A stretch of 64,000 bases of DNA from Rhizobiaceae bacterium. Lineage in GTDB: Bacteria > Pseudomonadota > Alphaproteobacteria > Rhizobiales > Rhizobiaceae. Below, piece after piece: positions 1 to 8,254 of the stretch. The stretch spans positions 1 through 64,000 of the forward strand of contig JARGOF010000010.1 in NCBI GenBank assembly GCA_029212415.1, given 5' to 3'. The notes under the pieces were generated by a model, which worked only from the letters and a program-made list of their open reading frames with translations, was not told the origin of the DNA and searched no databases. Each line of letters begins with the position of its first letter. Position 1 is the stretch's first letter. Made by a program: the position numbers and the translations under genes.

Positions 1-141
1 CCCGATGACGACGGGATGATTGCCCTGCCGGAAACCCCCGGACTGGGCATGGAGGTCGCCCCCGAAACCCTGGCCGCCTATCTTCAGGAGGTTGTCGTGT
101 CGGTGGGTGGAAAAACGCTGTTTCAAAGTCCGGTTCTTTAG
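1..141 (+). CDS. C-terminal fragment of a CDS truncated by the window edge; possibly enolase/mandelate racemase superfamily
   Basis: Frame 1 is open from base 1 to TAG at 139-141 and reads PDDDGMIALPETPGLGMEVAPETLAAYLQEVVVSVGGKTLFQSPVL*; the 'PETPGLGMEV' segment resembles MR/MLE C-termini. Confidence 0.5.
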   Translation, partial: PDDDGMIALPETPGLGMEVAPETLAAYLQEVVVSVGGKTLFQSPVL

Positions 142-176
142 GCCACCACGCGCGAGCTTCAACTGCGCTTGCGTGG

Positions 177-530
177 CTAAACCTCCAGCACGGTTTCAAA
201 CCCGCCAAAAATGATGCGCTTGCCGTCATAGGGCATCGGGTTATGGTCAGGACCCATCGTGTCGTCTTGCATGATCTTTGCCCAGCCCTCATCATGGGCC
301 TGCTTTGATGGCCACAGAACCCAGGAAAAGACCACCGTCTCGTCATCCTGTTTTTTCACCGCCATGGAAAATGAGGTGACCTCACCCTCAGGGACCTCAA
401 CTCCCCAGTTTTCAACCACCTTCGTCGCGCCATATTTCTTGAAAATCTCGGCCATCGCCCGGGCGTGCTCAATGAATTCCTGCTTTTTGGCATTTGGAAC
501 TGCTGCAACAAATCCATCCACATAAGACAT
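177..530 (-). CDS. DUF1428 domain-containing protein
   Basis: 117 aa ORF, MSYVDGFVAAVPNAKKQEFIEHA...MPYDGKRIIFGGFE, typical of DUF1428. Confidence 0.85.
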   Translation of the reverse strand: MSYVDGFVAAVPNAKKQEFIEHARAMAEIFKKYGATKVVENWGVEVPEGEVTSFSMAVKKQDDETVVFSWVLWPSKQAHDEGWAKIMQDDTMGPDHNPMPYDGKRIIFGGFETVLEV

Positions 531-688
531 TTTTTGCTCACTTCATGCTGATTGAAAGGCCGCGAATATAGCAGACAATTTGGCCTTATGCATCTGCATC
601 CTGTGCCGTTCTCCAGCGGTTTTCCGCCAAACTGAGCGATGGAAGGCAACGTCTGATTTGCCGAAGATGCGATCCGTTTGATCCGGCT

Positions 689-2884
689 TCAGGCCAATTG
701 TTGGGCGCGCAATTTGCGTTGCGACAGAACAATCGCCAAAATGACCGTGGCCGCGCCGATCAGGTTGGCAATCAGATGCATCGGCCAGAAGCAGCAGACA
801 ACGCCAAAGGCCATCATCGGCCCGGTGATCAGACTCAACGGCCCTTCGGCATAAAGCTGAATGATGGAATTGATGGCGTAAATGCCGAACAGAGCGAAAA
901 AGCCCACCTGCAGAATTTGCATCCAGTCACCGGAAATCAGTGGCGTATAGGCAAACATCAGCGGGACAATGTAGAGGCCTTTGGCGATTTTCCAGGCCTG
1001 AAACCCTGTCTCCATCGGCTTGGAACCGGCAATGCCGGCTGCGGCAAAGGCGGCAAGGCACACGGGCGGTGTGACATTGCTGTCCTGGCTCAGCCAGAAG
1101 ATGATCAGATGGGCGGTCAAAAGGAACACGGCCTGCTGGGCCGGATCAACCAGCAGGGGGCGGATGGTGATGGCCAGTTCAAAGGGCATGGCCGCCAGCA
1201 GCGCCAAGGCCTCGTCCCGCGTCATGCCGCTGGCAACCTTCGCCGTCAACGGATGGTCCACCAATGCGAACATGGCTGATTTGGCCGGATCGACAATCCC
1301 GGCCACCAGCTGATCGACAATGATCGTATCGGCCAGAATGCCCGCCAGAGCCGGCGCGGTCAGAATTGCAAGGATGATATAGGCCGCCGTCACCGGCAGC
1401 CCCATGCCCAGCACCAGAGACGCCAGACCGATCAGCACGATCGCCAGCACGATCGATCCCTGCGACCATTGCGCGATCATCAGGGAAAAACCGTTGCCGA
1501 TGCCGCTTGTGACAATCGCATTGTTCATGATGCCGATGGCGACCAGCAGAATGCCCGTCATGATCGAGGAGCGCACCCCAACGAGCAGCGCCTCGGCAAT
1601 TTTTGACGGGCCCATGGAGACCGGTTTGAAAAATTCCCCCTTGGTCACTCTGGCCAGCAGGCTGGTGCACCAGGAGACAATGATCAGAGCGGCAATTGCC
1701 CAGGAGGCGGCATAGGAGGGTGTGACACCCGTCATCAGCAGCCAGATCATGACAGTCAGCGGCAATACAAAAACCAGCCCACCGGAGATCATCTTGCCTT
1801 TGTCCACCACCAGATCAACACCCTCACCGACCTGATCCTTGACGGCCTCTATGCGCACGATGAACGCTACGGAGAGGAAATAGAGAATGGCAGGAACCAC
1901 CGAGACAGACACGATGGTTGCGTAGGGAATGGCGGTGTAGCTGGCCATGACGAAGGCGCCCGCACCCATGATCGGCGGCATGATCTGACCACCGGTGGAG
2001 GCCGCAGCCTCTACACCGGCGGCAAATTTCGCCTTGAAACCATTTGCCTTCATCAGCGGAATGGTAATGACACCGGTCGACGCCGTATTGGCAATGGCCG
2101 AACCGCTGATGGTTCCGGTCAATGCCGATGAAAGCACCGCCACAAAGGCGGCCCCGCCGCGCACACGCCCGGCCACCACCTTCGAAATTTCAATGACGAA
2201 GTCACTGGCGCCCGATGCCACCAGAAAGCCGCCGAAAATCATGAACAGGGTAATGTTCGAGGAGGAAATGCTCGCCAATATTCCGAACATGCCTTCATCA
2301 TTGTAGAGGGTTCGAAACAGGACGTCATTGGCCGGCAGGCTGGCTGCCCGGAAAACGCCGGGAAGATGTTCGCCCAAAAACAGAATATAGGAAAGCGACA
2401 GGATGATGAGGATCGGTATGACCCAACCGGAGACCCGCCGTGACAGGTCGAGCGCCGCAAAAATCAGCAGGCAGCCCGCAGCCCAGTCAAGGGCGCTGAA
2501 CTGCCAGGATTGCCCGGTCACCGCCAGCGTTCGCTCATAGATCGAATTTTCAGCACCGGCGATCCACAGAGCCGATGCGGCGACCAACAGGCCGTAGATC
2601 GCATTCAACAGGGTCGACAGGCGCGTTTGGCCGCGCTTGGCGAAAGCCGGCATGGTCACGGCTGCGAGAAAGGCGAATCCACCAAAGTGAATGGCGTTCT
2701 GCCACAGTCCCGGTTCGACCAGATAGACATTTGTTGCAATGTGCCAGATGCCGAACACAACGGCGAACAGGGCGACGGCGGCACGGTAGGGATGGCCGCG
2801 CAACCCATTCCAGGACAGCCATTCGGGATGATCCAGAGCGTCCGCCCGTTCGATATCGCTCATGCTATCCTCCCCGTTCTGCAC
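689..2884 (-). CDS. TRAP transporter fused (4TM/12TM) permease, TAXI type
   Basis: 731 aa polytopic protein with DctM-type motifs (SGSAIANTASTGVITIPLMK, EAAASTGGQIMPPIMGAGAFVMA, NVTPPVCLAAFAAAGIAG); sits next to a TAXI solute receptor. Confidence 0.93.
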   Translation of the reverse strand: MQNGEDSMSDIERADALDHPEWLSWNGLRGHPYRAAVALFAVVFGIWHIATNVYLVEPGLWQNAIHFGGFAFLAAVTMPAFAKRGQTRLSTLLNAIYGLLVAASALWIAGAENSIYERTLAVTGQSWQFSALDWAAGCLLIFAALDLSRRVSGWVIPILIILSLSYILFLGEHLPGVFRAASLPANDVLFRTLYNDEGMFGILASISSSNITLFMIFGGFLVASGASDFVIEISKVVAGRVRGGAAFVAVLSSALTGTISGSAIANTASTGVITIPLMKANGFKAKFAAGVEAAASTGGQIMPPIMGAGAFVMASYTAIPYATIVSVSVVPAILYFLSVAFIVRIEAVKDQVGEGVDLVVDKGKMISGGLVFVLPLTVMIWLLMTGVTPSYAASWAIAALIIVSWCTSLLARVTKGEFFKPVSMGPSKIAEALLVGVRSSIMTGILLVAIGIMNNAIVTSGIGNGFSLMIAQWSQGSIVLAIVLIGLASLVLGMGLPVTAAYIILAILTAPALAGILADTIIVDQLVAGIVDPAKSAMFALVDHPLTAKVASGMTRDEALALLAAMPFELAITIRPLLVDPAQQAVFLLTAHLIIFWLSQDSNVTPPVCLAAFAAAGIAGSKPMETGFQAWKIAKGLYIVPLMFAYTPLISGDWMQILQVGFFALFGIYAINSIIQLYAEGPLSLITGPMMAFGVVCCFWPMHLIANLIGAATVILAIVLSQRKLRAQQLA

Positions 2885-2928
2885 ACAAGGAGAAGCGGAA
2901 ATAACAATTTCCGCCCCTCTTTTTGCAA

Positions 2929-2957
2929 AACCGCTTCAGCTCTTCGCCGAAGCGGTT
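2929..2957 (-). terminator. Intercistronic hairpin between TAXI receptor and permease genes (attenuator-like)
   Basis: AACCGCTTC (2929-2937) / GAAGCGGTT (2949-2957) perfect 9-bp stem with 11-nt loop; on the minus strand followed by TTGCAAAAAG. Confidence 0.5.
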
Positions 2958-2976
2958 CTGGACCAAAGATCGGCTT

Positions 2977-3990
2977 TTACTTGGCCATCAACCGATCCGG
3001 AATATCCAGACCGATTTCCTTGTAGTAGCGTGCAGCGCCCGGGTGGAGAGGCACTGGCAGACCTGCAGTGGCGACCTCTACGGCCATGCCCTTTGTTGCC
3101 GGATGGATGGCCGACAGAAATCCCAGGTTCTCATAGATTGTCTTGGTGAGCAGATAGACATGCTCCTCGTCAACGCTCGCATTGACAGCCAGGAAGTTTG
3201 GCTGCGCGATCGTCTGGACATCCTTGTCCTGGCCCGGATAGGTTCCGGCCTTGATCGTGTATTGTGTCCACAGATCACGGCCGCCATCCATGGCTTTTGC
3301 CTCGTCGGCGGTAACATCCAGAATGACAAATTTGCCATCATTGGCCGCCATCAATTTGGTAATGGCGCCGGTGGGTGGGCCGGAAGGAATGCCGGCACCG
3401 ACGACCTGACCGTTAGCCATGGCATCGACTGTCGGTCCATAGCCCGCATAGACCAATGTGTAGTCCTTCTCGATATCGATACCAAGACCCGACATCAGAA
3501 CCTTGTTGGAACCAATCGTTCCGGAGTTTTGACTGCCCATGCCCATCGACATGCCCTTGAGCGCCTTGAGATCTTCGACCGTTCCGGTCTTGGCCTTGTC
3601 AGCGGCCACGACGAATTGCTCGACATTCTGCCAGAGCATCGTGATCGAGCGCAGATTTTCCTGAGGCGCCGAGACCGGGCCCGTTCCTGTTGCTGCGTAG
3701 GAACCATAGAGACCCTGCAGAATGGCGAAATCAGCGGTGCCTGCACCAAGCGCCTGAACATTGGCGCCGGACCCGGCCGAATTGACTGCGGTCAGGCTGA
3801 AATCCTCTTTTGGAAGCAGCTTGATTTTTGACAGAGTGGAAATGGCCGTGCCGACGGGATGATAGGTGCCGCCGGTTGAAGCTGTGGTGAGAATATAGTC
3901 CTTGGTCTCGGCAAAAGCAGATGTTGCGGACATGCCGGTTGCGGACAGGGCGAAAACGGCGCCTGCCATGAGCGTGGTGAGTTTTTTCAT
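2977..3990 (-). CDS. TAXI family TRAP transporter solute-binding protein
   Basis: Sec signal MKKLTTLMAGAVFALSATGMSATSAFA and TAXI motifs (STGGTYHPVGTAIS, PHPGAARYYKEIG-like C-terminus). Start set at MKKL (3990) rather than the longest ORF start at 4086. Confidence 0.92.
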   Translation of the reverse strand: MKKLTTLMAGAVFALSATGMSATSAFAETKDYILTTASTGGTYHPVGTAISTLSKIKLLPKEDFSLTAVNSAGSGANVQALGAGTADFAILQGLYGSYAATGTGPVSAPQENLRSITMLWQNVEQFVVAADKAKTGTVEDLKALKGMSMGMGSQNSGTIGSNKVLMSGLGIDIEKDYTLVYAGYGPTVDAMANGQVVGAGIPSGPPTGAITKLMAANDGKFVILDVTADEAKAMDGGRDLWTQYTIKAGTYPGQDKDVQTIAQPNFLAVNASVDEEHVYLLTKTIYENLGFLSAIHPATKGMAVEVATAGLPVPLHPGAARYYKEIGLDIPDRLMAK

Positions 3991-4085
3991 ATTGGATCCT
4001 CCTTGGAGCGCCGCCTCCACGGCACCTGATGCAGGTGTAGAGGAAGCACGCATGAGGATACTATGAAGGAAATTGCCTATTGCCA

Positions 4086-4112
4086 AGAAAAACCCTGCGG
4101 ATTTCCGCAGGG
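4086..4112 (-). terminator. Rho-independent terminator after the DctD-like gene
   Basis: CCCTGCGG-ATTT-CCGCAGGG (4093-4112); on the minus strand the stem is followed by TTTTTCTT; lies directly after the stop codon at 4114. Confidence 0.8.
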
Positions 4113-4113
4113 C

Positions 4114-5454
4114 TCACGATTGCAGAAGCGTTGCCTTGTCCAGACCCAGTTTGACGATCTTCTCGTTCAGCGTCCGTCTGCCGATCCCCAGGGCCTCGGC
4201 AACATCATCCATCCGGCCGTCATGGCTGACCAGTGCCTTGCCGATGAGCTGGCGTTCAAAGGCGGCGACCGCTTCGCGCAAAGTCTCCGGCGTTGCAACA
4301 TCAGGCCCGCTGACCTGCAGGGCTTCGCGGACAGAACCAGCGCCGCGCCGTGACGCCAGAATATGACGCTCACAGACATTGCGCAGCTCCCTGACATTGC
4401 CCGGCCAGTCATAGGCAATCAGACTGGCAATATCGCTGGAGGTAAGCACCGGCGCCACGGTCTCATAGGTCGCGGCAAACATGTCGAGATAATGCGTGTA
4501 GAGCAGGGCAATGTCATCACGGCGGTCCCGCAGCGGCGGCATGGTCAGCACAATGGTGTTCAGCCGGAAGAACAGATCCTCGCGAAAGGCGCCAGTCTGG
4601 ATCATCGCGTCGAGACGCTCATTGCCCGCAGACACGATGCGAATATCGGCCTGCTTCAGCTCCCGGGAATCCACCAGCGTATATTGCCGGGTCTCGATCA
4701 CCCGGAGGAGTTTTGCCTGCGTCTCCTTCGGGATCGCCCCCAGTTCATCGATGAAAAGGGTCCCGCCCTCGGCCCGCGCCAGCAGCCCCGCACCGGTTTC
4801 CCTGCTGCCAAACAGGGTCTCTTCGAACTTTGGAACCGGAACGGCAGCACAATTGAGCGCGACAAAGGGATCACCCGATCGCGGCCCCAGATCATGCAGC
4901 GCCCGCGCCACCAGTTCCTTTCCGGTTCCCGTTTCACCCAGCAGCATGACATTGGCATTGCTTGTGCTCAGATCCATGATCTCGCCACGCAATGCATCAA
5001 TGGCACTGGTTTTGCCGATCAGGATGCGGTCCAGTCCCGACAGGTCGGCCAGCCGGTCGCGCAGCCTTTGCGTATTGAGGGAAAGGCGATGCAATTGCGC
5101 AGCATTTTCCAAAAGCTTCAGCAGGCGGCGCGGATCAAAGGGTTTTTCCAGAAAACTGTAGGCGCCTTCCTGTATGGCATGCACGGCCATGGGAATATCA
5201 CCATGGGCGGACATCAGCACAATCGGCACGCGGCTTTGCGGCTTCAACTGGCCCAGCAATTCGATACCGGTCACGCCGGGCATGCGCACGTCGCATAGCA
5301 GCACCTCCGTATCCTGCGCTTTCATCCGCGCAAGGATATTTTCTGCCCGGGAAAGACATTGCACCTCAAACCCTGCGGCTTCCAGCAGATGGCTCAGCGA
5401 CTCCCGCATCGATTTGTCGTCATCAATGACCATGATACGATAGGTGGAATTCAT
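4114..5454 (-). CDS. Sigma-54-dependent response regulator (DctD-like)
   Basis: Receiver domain (MVIDDDKSMRESL..LLCDVRMPG) plus AAA+ domain with GETGTGKELVARALH; C-terminal Fis-type HTH (EALGIGRRTLNEKIVKLGL). Confidence 0.92.
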   Translation of the reverse strand: MNSTYRIMVIDDDKSMRESLSHLLEAAGFEVQCLSRAENILARMKAQDTEVLLCDVRMPGVTGIELLGQLKPQSRVPIVLMSAHGDIPMAVHAIQEGAYSFLEKPFDPRRLLKLLENAAQLHRLSLNTQRLRDRLADLSGLDRILIGKTSAIDALRGEIMDLSTSNANVMLLGETGTGKELVARALHDLGPRSGDPFVALNCAAVPVPKFEETLFGSRETGAGLLARAEGGTLFIDELGAIPKETQAKLLRVIETRQYTLVDSRELKQADIRIVSAGNERLDAMIQTGAFREDLFFRLNTIVLTMPPLRDRRDDIALLYTHYLDMFAATYETVAPVLTSSDIASLIAYDWPGNVRELRNVCERHILASRRGAGSVREALQVSGPDVATPETLREAVAAFERQLIGKALVSHDGRMDDVAEALGIGRRTLNEKIVKLGLDKATLLQS

Positions 5455-7190
5455 GACGTCGGCTCATCAATAGGCGGCGCTATCGGCAAATGGATGGTAA
5501 AGACGGCGCCGCCGCCAGGCAGACTTTGCGCCGACAGCGTTCCGTCATGTTCCTTTATGATCCCCGTGGCGATCGACAGGCCAAGCCCCATGCCATCACC
5601 TGAAGCGCGGGTCGTGTGAAAAGGTTCCTGCAACTGATTCAACTGACGCTCTCCAAATCCTGAACCATTGTCCTCAACAGCAATTATGACCGCATCGTCT
5701 GACCGCGAAACGCTGATGGTCAGGCAATCGCCTGATGCCTCCTGCAAAGCGTAAAGGCCGTTTTGCATCAGGTTGACCAGAACCTGTTCAAGCCTGAGCC
5801 TGTTGCCCATGACCGCCAGATCCGGCTCTGCAATATGCTGGCGAACCTGCACTTTTGCCAGCTCGAAGTCGTGTTGCATCAGCTCCATACAACCTGACAC
5901 GACATCGCCAAGCATCACGCGCTGGATTTTTTCATCACCCGGTTTGGTAAAGAAGCGCAATTGTCTGGTGATGTTCTCCATGCGGGCGGCCACGGCGTTC
6001 AATTTCGCCAATGTCGGATGGGATATGCCATTGCCTACAAGTTCTTCCGCCGTCAGATAGTTGCGAAACGCCGATATGGGCTGGCCGAGTTCATGGACAA
6101 CCGACGCGGAGATCTGACCGAGCGCTGCCAATTTGCTGGATCTGGCCAGTTCCGAATGGGCCTTTTCCAGTCGGCTGTTGGCTTCGCGCAACTGATCCCG
6201 GTCTGATTGGGAGGTCAACAGGGCAGCCTGAATGCGCTTTGATCGCTGATAGGCAGCAAAACCCACCAGCAGCGATATGGCCGAACCGAAGACAATGGTG
6301 GCCAGCCAGGCCCGTTCATAGGCACGGGCTTCGCTTAAAAGATAATGCAATTTCCAGTTCAGATGATCCGATTGTGATCCCGCATAAATGTAGGTCCGCT
6401 CGCCAAGCTCGACAGAAGCGCCATCCGGCCTGTTCCATGCCAGCGGCTCCACTGCGATCGCGCCGAATTGCTTGCTCTGCCGGATCGTGCTCAACCGCGC
6501 CGGAGAGACCGGTTCGATGGTGCGAAACAGCCAGTCGCGATTGGAGGCCAGAACCACGATGCCGTCCGGATTGGTGGCAAGCACATTTTCACCGCCATTT
6601 TCCCAGGTCTGCTGCAATTCGCTGGCATCGAGCTTGATGGCGATAACCCCGATAATGGCGTCAGCCCCATCGCGCACCGGCTCGGAGACAAAATAGCCTG
6701 GCCGGCCGGTGGTCACTCCGACACCAAAGTAATTGCCGCGTATGCCCGATATGGCCTGTTTGAAATAGGGCCTGAACCCGTAATTCTGGCCCACAAATGT
6801 CTGTTCCTTATCAAAGTTTGACGCAGCCACGACCAATCCGCTGCGGTCCATCAGGTAGATGGCTTCCAGCCCGGCTTCCCTGGCAAAGCTTGCCAGCCTC
6901 GGATTGAGTGCATCAACCGTTGATCCGCTCAACGCCCCACTGACGAGTGGGTCGCGGGCCAGCACAAAGGGCAGGTGCTGGTATCGTTCTATCGTGTCAT
7001 TCAATGATCGCTTGTAGAGCAGCAAGCGCGTCTGGGCGGCTTCGCGATCAAGCGACTTGAAGTAGGTCAGCGACACAAAGAACAGAAGGCCAATCGCAAT
7101 CGTGGTGATTGAAATCAGAATGATTGCCACGCTTGGCCGGGCGGCCTGTCTGGCTGGATAGGCCTTCAACGGCAAGGATTGCTGCGTCAT
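5451..7190 (-). CDS. Sensor histidine kinase (DctB-like, extracytoplasmic sensor domain)
   Basis: H-box ALGQISASVVHELGQPISAFRNYL, N-box NLMQNGLYAL, G-boxes DNGSGFG/GDGMGLGLSI; 4-bp overlap with the downstream regulator gene. Start set at MTQQSLPLK. Confidence 0.9.
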   Translation of the reverse strand: MTQQSLPLKAYPARQAARPSVAIILISITTIAIGLLFFVSLTYFKSLDREAAQTRLLLYKRSLNDTIERYQHLPFVLARDPLVSGALSGSTVDALNPRLASFAREAGLEAIYLMDRSGLVVAASNFDKEQTFVGQNYGFRPYFKQAISGIRGNYFGVGVTTGRPGYFVSEPVRDGADAIIGVIAIKLDASELQQTWENGGENVLATNPDGIVVLASNRDWLFRTIEPVSPARLSTIRQSKQFGAIAVEPLAWNRPDGASVELGERTYIYAGSQSDHLNWKLHYLLSEARAYERAWLATIVFGSAISLLVGFAAYQRSKRIQAALLTSQSDRDQLREANSRLEKAHSELARSSKLAALGQISASVVHELGQPISAFRNYLTAEELVGNGISHPTLAKLNAVAARMENITRQLRFFTKPGDEKIQRVMLGDVVSGCMELMQHDFELAKVQVRQHIAEPDLAVMGNRLRLEQVLVNLMQNGLYALQEASGDCLTISVSRSDDAVIIAVEDNGSGFGERQLNQLQEPFHTTRASGDGMGLGLSIATGIIKEHDGTLSAQSLPGGGAVFTIHLPIAPPIDEPTS

Positions 7191-7438
7191 GGGTCGTCCT
7201 GGTTCATGACGATCTATATGCCCCATTCGGCCCTGCCGAGGCAAATGGTCAATGGCCAGTCAATTGCAGGACAGAGTAGGGCGACAGGCCTGAAGGGCAG
7301 AGAAACAGATTTTGCCGGCAAAACGACGGCCTTTGAAAACGTGGGGTTGGTATTCCACCAGTCTTCTCTATGGAATGATCACACAGACAAGTATATGTTG
7401 CCATTGAACAAAATGTTTTTAAGACGGAATTATTTTCA

Positions 7439-8185
7439 ATGAACAATGATGGACCGTTTCCCATCCCCACGCCTGTGGATCGCAGCCAGCAAGACCGTCT
7501 GCAGCACGTACACCCTTTGAATCAGAGGATTCTTCTCTGGTTGTTGGCGGGTGTCGGCTTTTTGACCACTGTCAATATTGCGTTGCTTTTCGTCGGGGAT
7601 CGAGGTTTTCTGATCCGCGTCTTTTTCAGCATGGATTTCGACCGCAACATCCCGGCATGGTATTCCTCCATGCTGCTGGCACTGGCCGGCCTCGTGGCAT
7701 TCGAATGCAGTCTTGCCGCGGAACGGTTTGGACAATGGAGCAAATCGGTTTTCCTGCTGCTCAGCCTGCTGCTTGTCTTCATGTCCTGTGACGAGATTGC
7801 CCGTTTCCATGAAACGCTTCCCGAAATCCTGTCCGACCATCTGGGGCTCGACAGCGTAAACCACTTCAAAGCCCACCCCTGGGTTTTCCTGGGAGGGCCC
7901 TTTGTCATCATTCTCCTGGTTACGATGTTCCTGCTGCTGAACAATACCCTGAAACGCTTTCCCAAAAGCCGGTCGCTGATGCTATGGGGTTTTATTGTAC
8001 TGGTCACCGGTGGAATCGTGCTGGAATCGATCATGGAGTTCCTGCCCCGCGGCATCTGGTGGCAGATAGAAATGCTGCTTGAGGAAACGCTGGAAATGGT
8101 CGGAACGCTGCTGATCAGTGCATCTCTGATTTTATGGCGGGATCAGGCCCTTGCGGAAGACCTGTCAAACAAACCTCCCGATTGA
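7439..8185 (+). CDS. Uncharacterised integral membrane protein with DEx4HE and EExxEM motifs
   Basis: 248 aa ORF with several hydrophobic segments; CDEIARFHE and LLEETLEMVGTLL lie within or next to membrane segments. Confidence 0.75.
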   Translation: MNNDGPFPIPTPVDRSQQDRLQHVHPLNQRILLWLLAGVGFLTTVNIALLFVGDRGFLIRVFFSMDFDRNIPAWYSSMLLALAGLVAFECSLAAERFGQWSKSVFLLLSLLLVFMSCDEIARFHETLPEILSDHLGLDSVNHFKAHPWVFLGGPFVIILLVTMFLLLNNTLKRFPKSRSLMLWGFIVLVTGGIVLESIMEFLPRGIWWQIEMLLEETLEMVGTLLISASLILWRDQALAEDLSNKPPD

Positions 8186-8254
8186 TGCGGATCAAGACGC
8201 AAGGCCGTCCGATCTCCTATGAAACAAGCCGAAGCCGGTTTTTAACACATCAGG

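Noticed and set aside
2923-3831. 302 aa plus-strand ORF
   Set aside because: Antisense to the well-supported TAXI receptor gene; shadow ORF of GC-rich coding sequence, like most other long antisense ORFs in the track (e.g. 4363-5298, 18936-20255, 31290-32777, 32895-33899)
3990-4090. Possible sigma-54 (-24/-12) promoter for the first TAXI receptor (minus strand TTGGCAATAGGCAATTT)
   Set aside because: GG and GC elements are 8 bp apart instead of the required 12, so it does not fit the consensus
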